From an uncultured Collinsella sp. (GTDB taxonomy: Bacteria > Actinomycetota > Coriobacteriia > Coriobacteriales > Coriobacteriaceae), in the NCBI GenBank assembly GCA_900767675.1, contig CAAFZX010000044.1, positions 154,639 to 218,638 of the forward strand: a stretch of DNA of 64,000 bases, written 5' to 3'. Of this stretch, positions 33,641-41,413 are shown piece after piece; positions within the stretch are counted from its first letter, which is position 1; each line of letters begins with the position of its first letter. Made by a program: the position numbers and the translations under genes. Under the pieces are notes generated by a model. It was not told where the DNA came from and did not search any database. It saw only the letters and a list, made by a program, of their open reading frames with translations.

Positions 33641-35116
33641 CTATGGCTCAATTTCGTTTGACACGTACGCCAGGAGTTCATCGTCTAAGGCCTTCAGAGA
33701 GTTCTTGATTTCCCGTCTGCGCTCGCGAGCCTGTTCGATTTTTGCATCACATTCTCGTTTTGCCTTGAATTCGAACGGGCTGAAAAAAGAACGTCTGCTC
33801 TTAAGCTCTCGAAGTTCGTTCCCCAGCCGGTCAAATTCCTCTTCGAGCGCTTGTTTCTGCTCCTTTTTAGCTGGATTATTTAACCAATAGTTGGCTTTGA
33901 GCTCTGCTTCTTTTTCAGCGCGCTCACGTTCCTTCTTCTTCTCGGGGTCGTATTCGTCACGCTTTGCCATGTCCTTTTCTAACTGTTCTCTCCGAAGCTG
34001 TTTTGCCTCATCGCTAAGGAAAAAGCCGTCGTTTGTTATTTGCCCGCTGGAGTATTGGCTGTAGTATCGGCGATTTGTTCGAACTTTGATACATAGCTCC
34101 TCGAGAGTGCACAATATGCCCCAGCATCTTAAGAGCATTTCGTCTGTGGCAGTACCTTGTTTGGCGACTTTATTGTCAAAGAGGTCGATAGCTAAGCGAG
34201 TCGCTTTTATGCAACTATCGTACGCATTTATGCATAGAGCAAAAGCTTCTTCTTCGTTGTCATAGTCGAAATCGCCTGTCCCGTAGTAATCAAATACACG
34301 GATCTTGTTCCACCGTTCCGACCATGTGGAGCAGCCGTTGACCGCAGACTTTAGGATCGTGATTGTAGCATTGTAATACATTGATGAAATGTTGTGCGCT
34401 GCAAGACCGGAAAGGTCTTCGGTAAGGGCGCCGAGGAGATCTTCGATATTCTCGGGTATCTCGGCACTCTCCCCCTGCTCTTTGCTGAGCCTCTTTACGG
34501 CAGCCGTTTGTAATTCGCACACGGCCTCTATATTTTTCCATTGGAGTTCACGCGACTGTAGGTGACGAATGAGCTCCGATTGAATTAACTCTAGATTCTT
34601 CGCATTCGGTAGATTTGCAAGTTCCTGGCAGAAATAGTCTATCTCAGAGTTTGCGATAGCTCGCAAATGCTCAATGAAACCTATCGCTATGTTTAGCGCG
34701 GTGTTTATCTCATCAAAATCTGATGGGGCTCGATTTAGCAGCTTTAGCATATTAATGCATGCTGCATTTGATTCCGACAAGCGATCGTTGTCAAACGTGA
34801 GCTGCCAGTCTATCGCTTTTGCCTTTATTGACCATGCCTCGGCGTTCTTAAGATCAATCTCGAGGGCCATGGAGGCATATTTCTCAGCATCAGCGTTGTT
34901 ACCGGCTTTTTGAGCGGTTCTGGCCAAGGCGAGATATCGATCGACATCTTCAGTGCGGTCTGTTTTCACTGTGCCTTCGACTTGGACAACACCTTCGACC
35001 ATCATTTTCTTTGCGGTTTCAAGTGTGTATTTCATTCCACAGCTTTGACAGACGAAAAAGTCTCCATCCTTGATAATCTCTGTGCTGCCGCAGAGCTCGC
35101 ATTGTAGCGCTTTCAT
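33641..35116 (-). CDS. Zinc-ribbon, TPR-like and coiled-coil protein of unknown function
   Basis: A 491-residue protein. An N-terminal zinc ribbon has C6, C9, C23 and C26 (CELCG and CQSCG). Helical repeats follow (about 55-110, ARTAQKAGNNADAEKYASMA is TPR-like), then a long helical middle and a highly charged coiled coil (about 385-480, DPEKKKERERAEKEAE). It starts four bases inside the end of the TIR gene (ATGA overlap) and is last in the five-gene operon. Its composition is clearly AT-richer than the flanking chromosome. No enzyme motif is seen; a sensor or adaptor for the TIR effector is an inference from position. Confidence 0.75.
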   Translation of the reverse strand: MKALQCELCGSTEIIKDGDFFVCQSCGMKYTLETAKKMMVEGVVQVEGTVKTDRTEDVDRYLALARTAQKAGNNADAEKYASMALEIDLKNAEAWSIKAKAIDWQLTFDNDRLSESNAACINMLKLLNRAPSDFDEINTALNIAIGFIEHLRAIANSEIDYFCQELANLPNAKNLELIQSELIRHLQSRELQWKNIEAVCELQTAAVKRLSKEQGESAEIPENIEDLLGALTEDLSGLAAHNISSMYYNATITILKSAVNGCSTWSERWNKIRVFDYYGTGDFDYDNEEEAFALCINAYDSCIKATRLAIDLFDNKVAKQGTATDEMLLRCWGILCTLEELCIKVRTNRRYYSQYSSGQITNDGFFLSDEAKQLRREQLEKDMAKRDEYDPEKKKERERAEKEAELKANYWLNNPAKKEQKQALEEEFDRLGNELRELKSRRSFFSPFEFKAKRECDAKIEQARERRREIKNSLKALDDELLAYVSNEIEP

Positions 35117-35772
35117 TTCGATTGCTCCATTTCATACCCCTTGCTGTTCATTTCCCGTATTAGTTTCTGCTTTATCTCAAAAACGTCATCCTTGTAAGGG
35201 AGATATAAGATGCCGTTTATATCGGACGGTTTTTCTATTGGTGGGTCGGCTTCTTTGAGAAGGATCGCGGTCCTGGACCTGCCGAATTTCATCAGTAGCA
35301 TCCCAAGCTCCAAAACTACGTTCTGGCGAGCTCTTGGCTGCGGTCGATCCTGTTTATTCTTTGGATAGCCTATATCGTCCGGGGTCATAAGTACTATCCC
35401 GAAATTAGCGCGAGGGATGTATTCCATTAGTTGTTCGATTACTGTTCGGCCCCCTATAGGCTGATCATCGAGAAAAATAGGCTCGAGATTTAACTCTTCG
35501 AGAAGACGTTGGAGTTGGTTTCGTGCGGTTTCGTCGTGGCCGTAAACAACGAAGACTTTGTTGTTTGGTTCATCAATGATTTCATCTTCGATGGCTTTTC
35601 GGACCTGATCAGCGTTATTTCCTTGACAAAAGAAGCCGCCGCTGTCGTAGACATATACGGCTGTTCCACTCTCGAGCTTTATTCGATAGCCAATAGTTTT
35701 GTATCTCCGGGTCGTTTTTACCGGAATTTCTTTTGAGATAAGAATCGAGATTAATTTATCCTTATCGATCAT
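35113..35772 (-). CDS. TIR domain effector (CAP12/Pycsar type, PF10137-like)
   Basis: A 219-residue protein. Residues about 72-195 match the TIR-like nucleotide-binding family of CBASS and Pycsar effectors: VFVVYGHDETARNQLQRLLE, LEPIFLDDQPIGGRTVIEQL, FGIVLMTPDDIGY and the segment RARQNVVLELG, where E155 is the probable NADase glutamate. The first 65 residues form a separate small domain with GTAVYVYDSGGFFCQGNNAD, similar in pattern to the TBP-like N-terminal domain of RNase HIII. TIR proteins of this class usually cleave NAD+ on activation and stop cell growth. Stop-start overlaps (TAATG before, ATGA after) tie it to both neighbours. Confidence 0.85.
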   Translation of the reverse strand: MIDKDKLISILISKEIPVKTTRRYKTIGYRIKLESGTAVYVYDSGGFFCQGNNADQVRKAIEDEIIDEPNNKVFVVYGHDETARNQLQRLLEELNLEPIFLDDQPIGGRTVIEQLMEYIPRANFGIVLMTPDDIGYPKNKQDRPQPRARQNVVLELGMLLMKFGRSRTAILLKEADPPIEKPSDINGILYLPYKDDVFEIKQKLIREMNSKGYEMEQSK

Positions 35773-36446
35773 TAGCTGTCCTTGCTTGCTTTAACCAGTG
35801 CTGCTCTTTGCCTTATCAACGAAGTCATGCGCAATATTTTCGAGTTCGCACCTTCGATATCGTTTGATTCAATTGATTGCGATAGATCACGAAGTGCGCT
35901 CGATATTTCATCTTCAACTTGAGCGCTTGCTTCACAACTGGTGGGGTCGGCAAAGCTTGAAGTTTCCAAGAGGCTGGTCATTGATGCGCGCAACTCTGAA
36001 GGTGATTCATCTAGAAGCAGTCTTAGCTGAAGTTCAAGGTTCTGCATGGATTGCGATTTGCTTGACACTTGGTTTTCAATAGTAGATGCGTGAGATTCGG
36101 AAGCGCCTGTTGCGAAGAGCGTGGCTGTCGCAGCGCTTGCTAACAGAAAACTGAGAATTGGAATTGCTGGAAGCGCCTCTGTTTTTAACGCGGACCCTAG
36201 TATGCCTAGCAACAATTGGACTGCAAGCGATACGCCAATAACAAGAATCTTTGAGATACCAAATATCTTAAGATTCTTTTGGGATCCAAATAACAAGGTT
36301 GAAACAACCAGGGCGAGCATGACCAAAGAGAATGCGCTCTCAATCCAAAAAGTGGTTGAGGGTCCAAATAAAAGTATTGTCACGCTTTCGATGGCTATGA
36401 AGAGGGCTACGGGGACTGCTGCAATATATGCCTGTGTGCTCTTCAT
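35772..36446 (-). CDS. Four-TM membrane protein with cytoplasmic helical tail
   Basis: A 224-residue protein with four hydrophobic helices in the first 125 residues (AYIAAVPVALFIAIESVTIL, SAFSLVMLALVVSTLLFG, ILVIGVSLAVQLLLGILG, ILSFLLASAATATLFATG) and a helical, probably cytoplasmic C-terminal half (about 130-224) with NLELQLRLLLDESPSEL. GGAGG precedes the ATG at 36446, which overlaps the stop of the SPFH gene (TAATG). The same one-base overlap joins it to the TIR gene. I do not recognise a family; a membrane partner for the SPFH protein or TIR effector is inferred. Confidence 0.7.
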   Translation of the reverse strand: MKSTQAYIAAVPVALFIAIESVTILLFGPSTTFWIESAFSLVMLALVVSTLLFGSQKNLKIFGISKILVIGVSLAVQLLLGILGSALKTEALPAIPILSFLLASAATATLFATGASESHASTIENQVSSKSQSMQNLELQLRLLLDESPSELRASMTSLLETSSFADPTSCEASAQVEDEISSALRDLSQSIESNDIEGANSKILRMTSLIRQRAALVKASKDS

Positions 36447-37552
36447 TATGACCTCCGTGCTCCGCACTCGGGGCAGAACTTCTCGGTTCCGGAGAAGCGA
36501 TATCCACACTCGGAACAGAACTTTGCAGCACTTTGCTGCGAATTGGTATCCGTTGGGATGGGCTGCGTCGCAGACGTGCTAGTCGCTTGCGAGAGTGCGT
36601 CTGTCATAACTGACCCCATGGTCCCGCCGACACCGGCCATTACGCCCAGGCCAATTCCCATGTTTGCGTATTCGCCAGTCGCTTCGTTTTGGGCCATCTT
36701 TTCGGCAACATCGAAGCTGCGCTCCTGTTGATAGGTATAGCCCTCGATTTGCCGTTTTTCTGCGCGTGCTTTTGCGGAGATTACGGTGCGCTGCGCCGCA
36801 GTTTCTTGTTCGATAATGCTGACCTGTTGTTTTATCTGCGCTTCGCGTACGTCGGCATATTGCTTGAAGTGGAGGTCCTTAAACTTCTCGTATACCGGAT
36901 CACCTTCGGGTTTGACGATGGCGGTGACCAGCATTTGCGTTAATGAGAGACCGTATGCGGCAAAGTCGGGAAGCAGCTTGTTCTTAAGCGAGTCGGATAA
37001 CTCTTCAAGGTGTGCATCAAGTTCGAAAATGGAGAGTTTTTGTTCGGTAATTACTTGTGCAAGATGAGTTTTTATTCGAGTTTGCAGGAAGGCTTTGAAA
37101 TAATTGATCAGCTTGTCTTGGGAGAGCAAAGCTTCGGTTCCAACAAGCTTGAGAAGGAGCCTGCGGGGCTCTTTTACAGCAAGAGCCATCTCTCCGGACG
37201 CCCCGAGCGAGAGTGGAAATCCATAAGTCGGTTCCATGAACTGAATCTTGGAACTGGTTCCCCAGCGGATGCCCATCTGCTCGATGAGGTTAACAAAGTA
37301 GACCTCTGAGTGAAACGGGCTGACACCACCGGTCGTTATCTTCGAAATGCCGTTCAGTAACGGTAGATTTTGAGTCTCAAGTTCATGCCTGCCTGGTCCA
37401 AACGAATCCAAGGCCTGTCCATTAAGGAAGAAAATTGCTTCTTGGGTCTCGTGAACAATGAGTTGCGAGCCCGTATTGAAGTCTTCTGAGGGGTGTTTCC
37501 AGATAAAAGTTTGGTTATTGCCCTCATATTTGATGACATCCGTGATGCTCAT
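36446..37552 (-). CDS. SPFH (band-7-like) protein with C-terminal zinc ribbon
   Basis: A 368-residue protein of the SPFH/virion-core-like family. It has the N-terminal pattern QLIVHETQEAIFFLNGQALD and GPGRHELETQNLPLL, an SPFH body to about residue 215 (IVKPEGDPVYEKFKDL), a charged coiled coil (about 215-275, EQETAAQRTVISAKARAEKR), a Gly-rich hydrophobic segment, and a C-terminal zinc ribbon (FCSECGYRFSGTEKFCPECG). Such proteins assemble into large membrane-linked rings. ATG at 37552 follows AAGAGGA; the preceding FHA gene ends 19 bases upstream. It is the second gene of the accessory operon. Confidence 0.85.
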   Translation of the reverse strand: MSITDVIKYEGNNQTFIWKHPSEDFNTGSQLIVHETQEAIFFLNGQALDSFGPGRHELETQNLPLLNGISKITTGGVSPFHSEVYFVNLIEQMGIRWGTSSKIQFMEPTYGFPLSLGASGEMALAVKEPRRLLLKLVGTEALLSQDKLINYFKAFLQTRIKTHLAQVITEQKLSIFELDAHLEELSDSLKNKLLPDFAAYGLSLTQMLVTAIVKPEGDPVYEKFKDLHFKQYADVREAQIKQQVSIIEQETAAQRTVISAKARAEKRQIEGYTYQQERSFDVAEKMAQNEATGEYANMGIGLGVMAGVGGTMGSVMTDALSQATSTSATQPIPTDTNSQQSAAKFCSECGYRFSGTEKFCPECGARRS

Positions 37553-37571
37553 AGTCCTCTTGCTTCCATGG

Positions 37572-38504
37572 TTAGTGATGTGGATTTGCTAAGATAGCCG
37601 CCGTTGCTACGACGGCAAAAGTAGTGCTGAGACCCAGGCGCAGGATGTCGCCGGGGTACAGCTGGGCAGGTGCGCCGGAGCTGATGTCGAGTTCGCTGTT
37701 ATCGGCTGTTCGAATCAGATGCGTGCCGTTGGTCGAACCGAGGTCTTGTGCGTACCAAGCATTGTTCTCGGCGAAGATGTGGAGATGCTTGGCGGAGACA
37801 TCCAGCCCAACATCGGTGACAGCGCCGTCTTCGAGTGCGAGCGCTCCGATGATGGAGCCCATGGCAGAAGGCTCAATGACATAAGGGCCCCCGACGACGA
37901 GTTCGTTGTCGATCCTGATAAGGCCGATCGCACGTTCGGTGCCCGTTTGTTTTAAATCGCATGGACAGAAAGAAATACTTGAGGGGGTAAACGACCTGAC
38001 GTTCTCTGCGAATTCAAAGCGGTCCCTGATGTACGCGATAGCACGGGCCGGATCGCACCAACAGGCGGTCGAAACAACGAGCGCGATTGAGATAAGAGCC
38101 CTGTCATCTTTGTCTGGCTGGCTGCTGACGAGGCGCGAGGCGGCGTTCCGGTAAAGGAGCCCATTACGCCCACAGGCACTGAGCGCTTGAGCCATCGTGT
38201 CAGTCGCTGCCGCAATCATGGTATAGATGTCGGCGTTCGAATACCCTTTTTCCCGTAGCTTGTGCAGGATTTGATTCGATGCGCAGGACCAGTCGGCAAA
38301 GTAGCGATCTTCTAGGGAGCCCGGCTGCGAGTGCACAATCGTGCGCGAAAGCCAGCTGGTGTCATGTGCCATTTGGGCGGTAGGCTGTCCATTTGTTAAC
38401 GGCAGATCGGATAGTAACAGTTCGGCAAATGCGCGATGGCTCAGGGTAAATGAAGTCTTGAACAGGGAGAACATGACCTCGAGCGGTGTTTGCCGTCTTG
38501 GCAT
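37572..38504 (-). CDS. FHA-domain protein
   Basis: A 310-residue protein whose C-terminal third is a forkhead-associated phosphopeptide-binding domain: VVGGPYVIEPSAMG, VSAKHLHIFAENNAWYAQDL and the diagnostic LGSTNGTHL followed by LYPGDILRLG. The first 190 residues are helical with a cysteine-rich patch (ISFCPCDL) and show no known domain. It starts at ATG 38504 behind AGGAAGGGA and is the promoter-proximal gene of the operon. FHA domains bind phosphothreonine, so a Ser/Thr kinase may control the system, yet no kinase gene is present in the island. Base composition is closer to the host average than that of the next four genes. Confidence 0.85.
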   Translation of the reverse strand: MPRRQTPLEVMFSLFKTSFTLSHRAFAELLLSDLPLTNGQPTAQMAHDTSWLSRTIVHSQPGSLEDRYFADWSCASNQILHKLREKGYSNADIYTMIAAATDTMAQALSACGRNGLLYRNAASRLVSSQPDKDDRALISIALVVSTACWCDPARAIAYIRDRFEFAENVRSFTPSSISFCPCDLKQTGTERAIGLIRIDNELVVGGPYVIEPSAMGSIIGALALEDGAVTDVGLDVSAKHLHIFAENNAWYAQDLGSTNGTHLIRTADNSELDISSGAPAQLYPGDILRLGLSTTFAVVATAAILANPHH

Positions 38505-38698
38505 GACATTCTCCCTTCCTTGAACTTATTCGCTAAATAAAGGATAAGGGTGCCACTAGCCGATTTTACTGTGCAACAAATTGTATGTCGGCGAGCGGTA
38601 GCGCCGCCTGATGCGCTTGCTCTAGCATGAGAGCTGGTTATCTTAGGGGCGCTATGCGGTCGCGTTTTGATTAGGATGGCACGACTCAGCCGCCCTTC

Positions 38699-38840
38699 GG
38701 GAAGCTGTGCCCCGGAATGGGCGCCCAGAGTGGGACACAGTTTCCGCAGTCTCCCCTTACAAACAGAAACAAGGCGCGCTGCCTGCTATTGATGCAGGCA
38801 GCGCGCCTTCTTGCGTTGAGCTCGGTTGAGGTTTAAAGCT
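38699..38840. repeat. Right copy of complex repeat flanking the accessory island
   Basis: In the 350-bp gap 38505-38854, bases 38699-38747 repeat 31928-31978 and bases 38771-38834 repeat 32051-32114, same orientation. This copy contains a perfect 16-bp-arm hairpin (AAGGCGCGCTGCCTGC and its complement, 38771-38809) that probably also terminates the minus-strand SDR gene. The remainder of the gap (38505-38690) should carry the promoter of the FHA operon, but no clear -35/-10 pair stands out. Confidence 0.75.
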
Positions 38841-38854
38841 GTGGCTTGCGACCT

Positions 38855-39604
38855 TTAGGAGCGAGCGGCTCCGTCGACGGGGAGGATGGCGCCCGTGACG
38901 TAGGAGGACATGTCGCTCGCCAGGAAAACAAAGGCGTTGGCGACATCCTCGGGCTCGCCCATGCGACCCAGCGGAATGGTGGCGATGATGGGCTTGATGA
39001 CCTCTTCGGGCAGGTTGGCGACCATATCGGTCTTGGTCACGCCGGGTGCGACGGCATTGACGCGAATGCCCATGGGGGCGAGCTCGCGCGAGAGCGACTG
39101 GACCATACCGTTGACGGCAAACTTGGACGTGGGATAGCCGACACCAGAGGGCTGGCCGTACTTGGCAACCATCGAGCTCGTGGTGGTGATGGTGCCGCCA
39201 TGACCTGCCTCGGTCATGATTTTGGCGGCAGCCTGGTGGCCATTAAAGACAGCGACGACGTTAAGGTCCATGACCTTTGCGAACTCCTCGGCCGTATAGT
39301 TAAGGAGCGGCGAGCGCTGGGAGATGCCGGCATTGTTGACGACCGTGTCCAAGCCGCCCATGTCGGCGGCAGCCTGGGTAAAGGCCTCGGTCACGGCTTC
39401 GAGCGAGGTGAGGTCGCAGGAGCGGCCCCAGACCTTGGCGTCGGGATAGGCGGCTTCCAGCTTCTCAACGGCCGCGTCGGCAGTCTCCTGGCGCGAGCCA
39501 AAGACGGTGACGGCAGCGCCTTCCTCGATAAAACGGCAGGCGATGGCATAGCCGATACCGCGCGTGCCTCCGGTGATGATTGCTTTCTTGCCCTCGAGCA
39601 ACAT
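38855..39604 (-). CDS. Short-chain dehydrogenase/reductase, FabG-like
   Basis: A 249-residue classical SDR. The NAD(P)-binding motif is TGGTRGIG (residues about 11-18), VVNNAGISQ stabilises the sheet, and the catalytic Ser-Tyr-Lys set is in TTTSSMVAKYG and GYPTSKF. The C-terminal PLGRMGEPEDVANAFVFLAS and SYVTGAILPVDGA are typical of 3-oxoacyl-ACP reductases and of 7-alpha or 3-beta hydroxysteroid dehydrogenases from gut bacteria. ATG at 39604 follows AGAGGAAG. It stands alone, so a fatty-acid synthesis role is not supported by context; substrate undetermined. Confidence 0.85.
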   Translation of the reverse strand: MLLEGKKAIITGGTRGIGYAIACRFIEEGAAVTVFGSRQETADAAVEKLEAAYPDAKVWGRSCDLTSLEAVTEAFTQAAADMGGLDTVVNNAGISQRSPLLNYTAEEFAKVMDLNVVAVFNGHQAAAKIMTEAGHGGTITTTSSMVAKYGQPSGVGYPTSKFAVNGMVQSLSRELAPMGIRVNAVAPGVTKTDMVANLPEEVIKPIIATIPLGRMGEPEDVANAFVFLASDMSSYVTGAILPVDGAARS

Positions 39605-39752
39605 GGTGCTTCCTCTCATCGCGGGCGGACATTCGCAGCACAGCGTAGCGTTAGCCGGAATCGGCCGCGTTTGCATATCGGTGAACGGTAGCCCGCGTTA
39701 CCGATGAGCGGCTCGCGCAAATATGCTCTGCCGTTGTGCTTAGGGCAGGTGA

Positions 39753-39788
39753 CAAAAGGGCTCCCGTCCCACATCGGACGGGAGCCCT
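39753..39788 (-). terminator. Rho-independent terminator of hom
   Basis: On the minus strand a perfect 13-bp stem (AGGGCTCCCGTCC) with a six-base loop is followed by TTTTGT, about 30 bases after the hom stop codon. Confidence 0.85.
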
Positions 39789-39818
39789 CAAGGCGCGTAT
39801 TGCTAGGCGAGCGTTGGG

Positions 39819-41162
39819 TTAGTTCGCCATGACGCCTTCGGTCCAGGCCTCGACGTCCTCGATACGCAAGACGTTGGCGACCTCGGCCACGCAGCTGACG
39901 CTGGCAAGCTCGGCAGCGGCAGCCTGGACGTCCTTCTCGAGCGCGCGGTGCGTCAGGAAGATGACCGAGCAGGCATCGCTGACGCCCGACTTGCCGTCCT
40001 CGACTTGGTTGATGAGCGAGATTGAGATGTTGTGCTTGGCAAAGATGTCGACCGTCTCGGACAGGGCGCCCACGCGGTCGGCGACCTTCAGGCGCACATA
40101 GTACTTGGTCTGGAGCTCGTCCATGGGCTTAAAGGCGAGGTTGTGACCATAGGGCTCAATCTCGGGCAGCGGAGCCACGCCGCGGCTGATCTGCTCGGAG
40201 AGCGACAGGATATCGCCCACGACGGCGCTCGCGGTGGGGAAGGAGCCTGCGCCCGCGCCGTAGAACATGGTCTCGCCCACGGCGTCACCCACCACGTAGA
40301 CGGCGTTCATGGCACCGTTGACCTTGGCGAGCATATGGTCTGCCGGGATGAGCGTGGGATGCACGCGAACGTCGACGCCAGCGTCGGTGTTGCGAGCGAT
40401 GCCCAACAGTTTAATGGTGTAGCCGAGCTCGCGGGCCTGGGCGATGTCCTCGGCGCCGATGGTACGGATGCCCTGCTGGTACACATCGTCGGTGGTAACG
40501 CGGGTGCCAAAACCGATGGAGGCGAGGATGGCCGTCTTGCTGGCGGCGTCGAAGCCGTCGACGTCTGCGGACGGGTCGGCCTCGGCATAGCCCTTGGCCT
40601 GTGCGTCGGCGAGCACGTCGGCGTAGTCGGCGCCCTCGGCGTCCATACGCGACAGAATATAGTTGGTGGTGCCGTTGAGGATGCCGGCGATGGTCAGGAT
40701 CTTGTTGCCCACCAGGTCGTGCTCAAGCGTGCTCACGATGGGGATGCCGCCACCGCAGCTGGCCTCGCACTTAATCTGCACGCCGCACTCACGCGCCTTC
40801 TCGGCGAGCGTCTCGACATGACGGCCCAGCAGGGCTTTGTTGGCAGAGACGACGTGCTTGCCGTTCTCGAAGGCGGTGGTGAAGATCTCGGTCGCGGGGT
40901 GCTCGCCTCCGATGAGCTCGACGACGATATCGACGGCTGGGTCGGTGACGACATCATGCCAGTCACTCGTAAAGGCCTCGCGCTCAATACCGGCTGCTTC
41001 AGCCTGCTCCCAAGCAAGCGCGCAGGCGCGGGTCAGCTTAAGGTCGATGCCGTAGGCTGCCAGGTACTCATCGTGGTGGCTCTTGATCAGACGGGCCACG
41101 CCGCCGCCGACGGTTCCCAGACCGATCAGACCGACGTTCACGGTGCGCAGGGGTTCGCTCAT
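39819..41162 (-). CDS. hom: Homoserine dehydrogenase
   Basis: A 447-residue enzyme reducing aspartate semialdehyde to homoserine for threonine and methionine synthesis. The NAD(P)-binding loop is GLIGLGTVGGGVA (about 11-23), the catalytic region includes SANKALLGRH, CEASCGGGIPIVSTL and GILNGTTNYILSRM, with KGYAEADPSADVDGFDAASK. A C-terminal ACT domain (about 365-447, YYVRLKVADRVGALSET) suggests feedback inhibition by threonine. It starts at ATG 41162 with AAGGAG upstream. No thrB or thrC is beside it. Confidence 0.95.
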   Translation of the reverse strand: MSEPLRTVNVGLIGLGTVGGGVARLIKSHHDEYLAAYGIDLKLTRACALAWEQAEAAGIEREAFTSDWHDVVTDPAVDIVVELIGGEHPATEIFTTAFENGKHVVSANKALLGRHVETLAEKARECGVQIKCEASCGGGIPIVSTLEHDLVGNKILTIAGILNGTTNYILSRMDAEGADYADVLADAQAKGYAEADPSADVDGFDAASKTAILASIGFGTRVTTDDVYQQGIRTIGAEDIAQARELGYTIKLLGIARNTDAGVDVRVHPTLIPADHMLAKVNGAMNAVYVVGDAVGETMFYGAGAGSFPTASAVVGDILSLSEQISRGVAPLPEIEPYGHNLAFKPMDELQTKYYVRLKVADRVGALSETVDIFAKHNISISLINQVEDGKSGVSDACSVIFLTHRALEKDVQAAAAELASVSCVAEVANVLRIEDVEAWTEGVMAN

Positions 41163-41413
41163 AGATAACTCCTTCGTGCATCTTATGGATGGATAAACCG
41201 CTTAAAGGTTGAGTGCATTCTAGCGTGAACCGGGGGCGCGTGCTCGCCAGGCAACAGGAGCCGCACAAAACGGCACCGCCGAAACGCTGCGGAAACATTG
41301 GAAACACGCTCGCTACAAACGGACTTCCGTAACAAACTGTCAACGTTTGCGCCATAAGGTTTGCCCTGTACCGCAAGACGGCCGCACCGCGGCCAGCGAA
41401 AAAGGGGGACACC

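Noticed and set aside
35113..35772. A CBASS or Pycsar operon because of the TIR effector type
   Set aside because: No CD-NTase, nucleotide cyclase, Cap2/Cap3 or sensor fold is encoded in the neighbourhood.
38855..39604. The known Collinsella 7-beta-hydroxysteroid dehydrogenase
   Set aside because: The N-terminal motif and overall sequence differ from what I recall of that enzyme; only a general SDR call is supportable.
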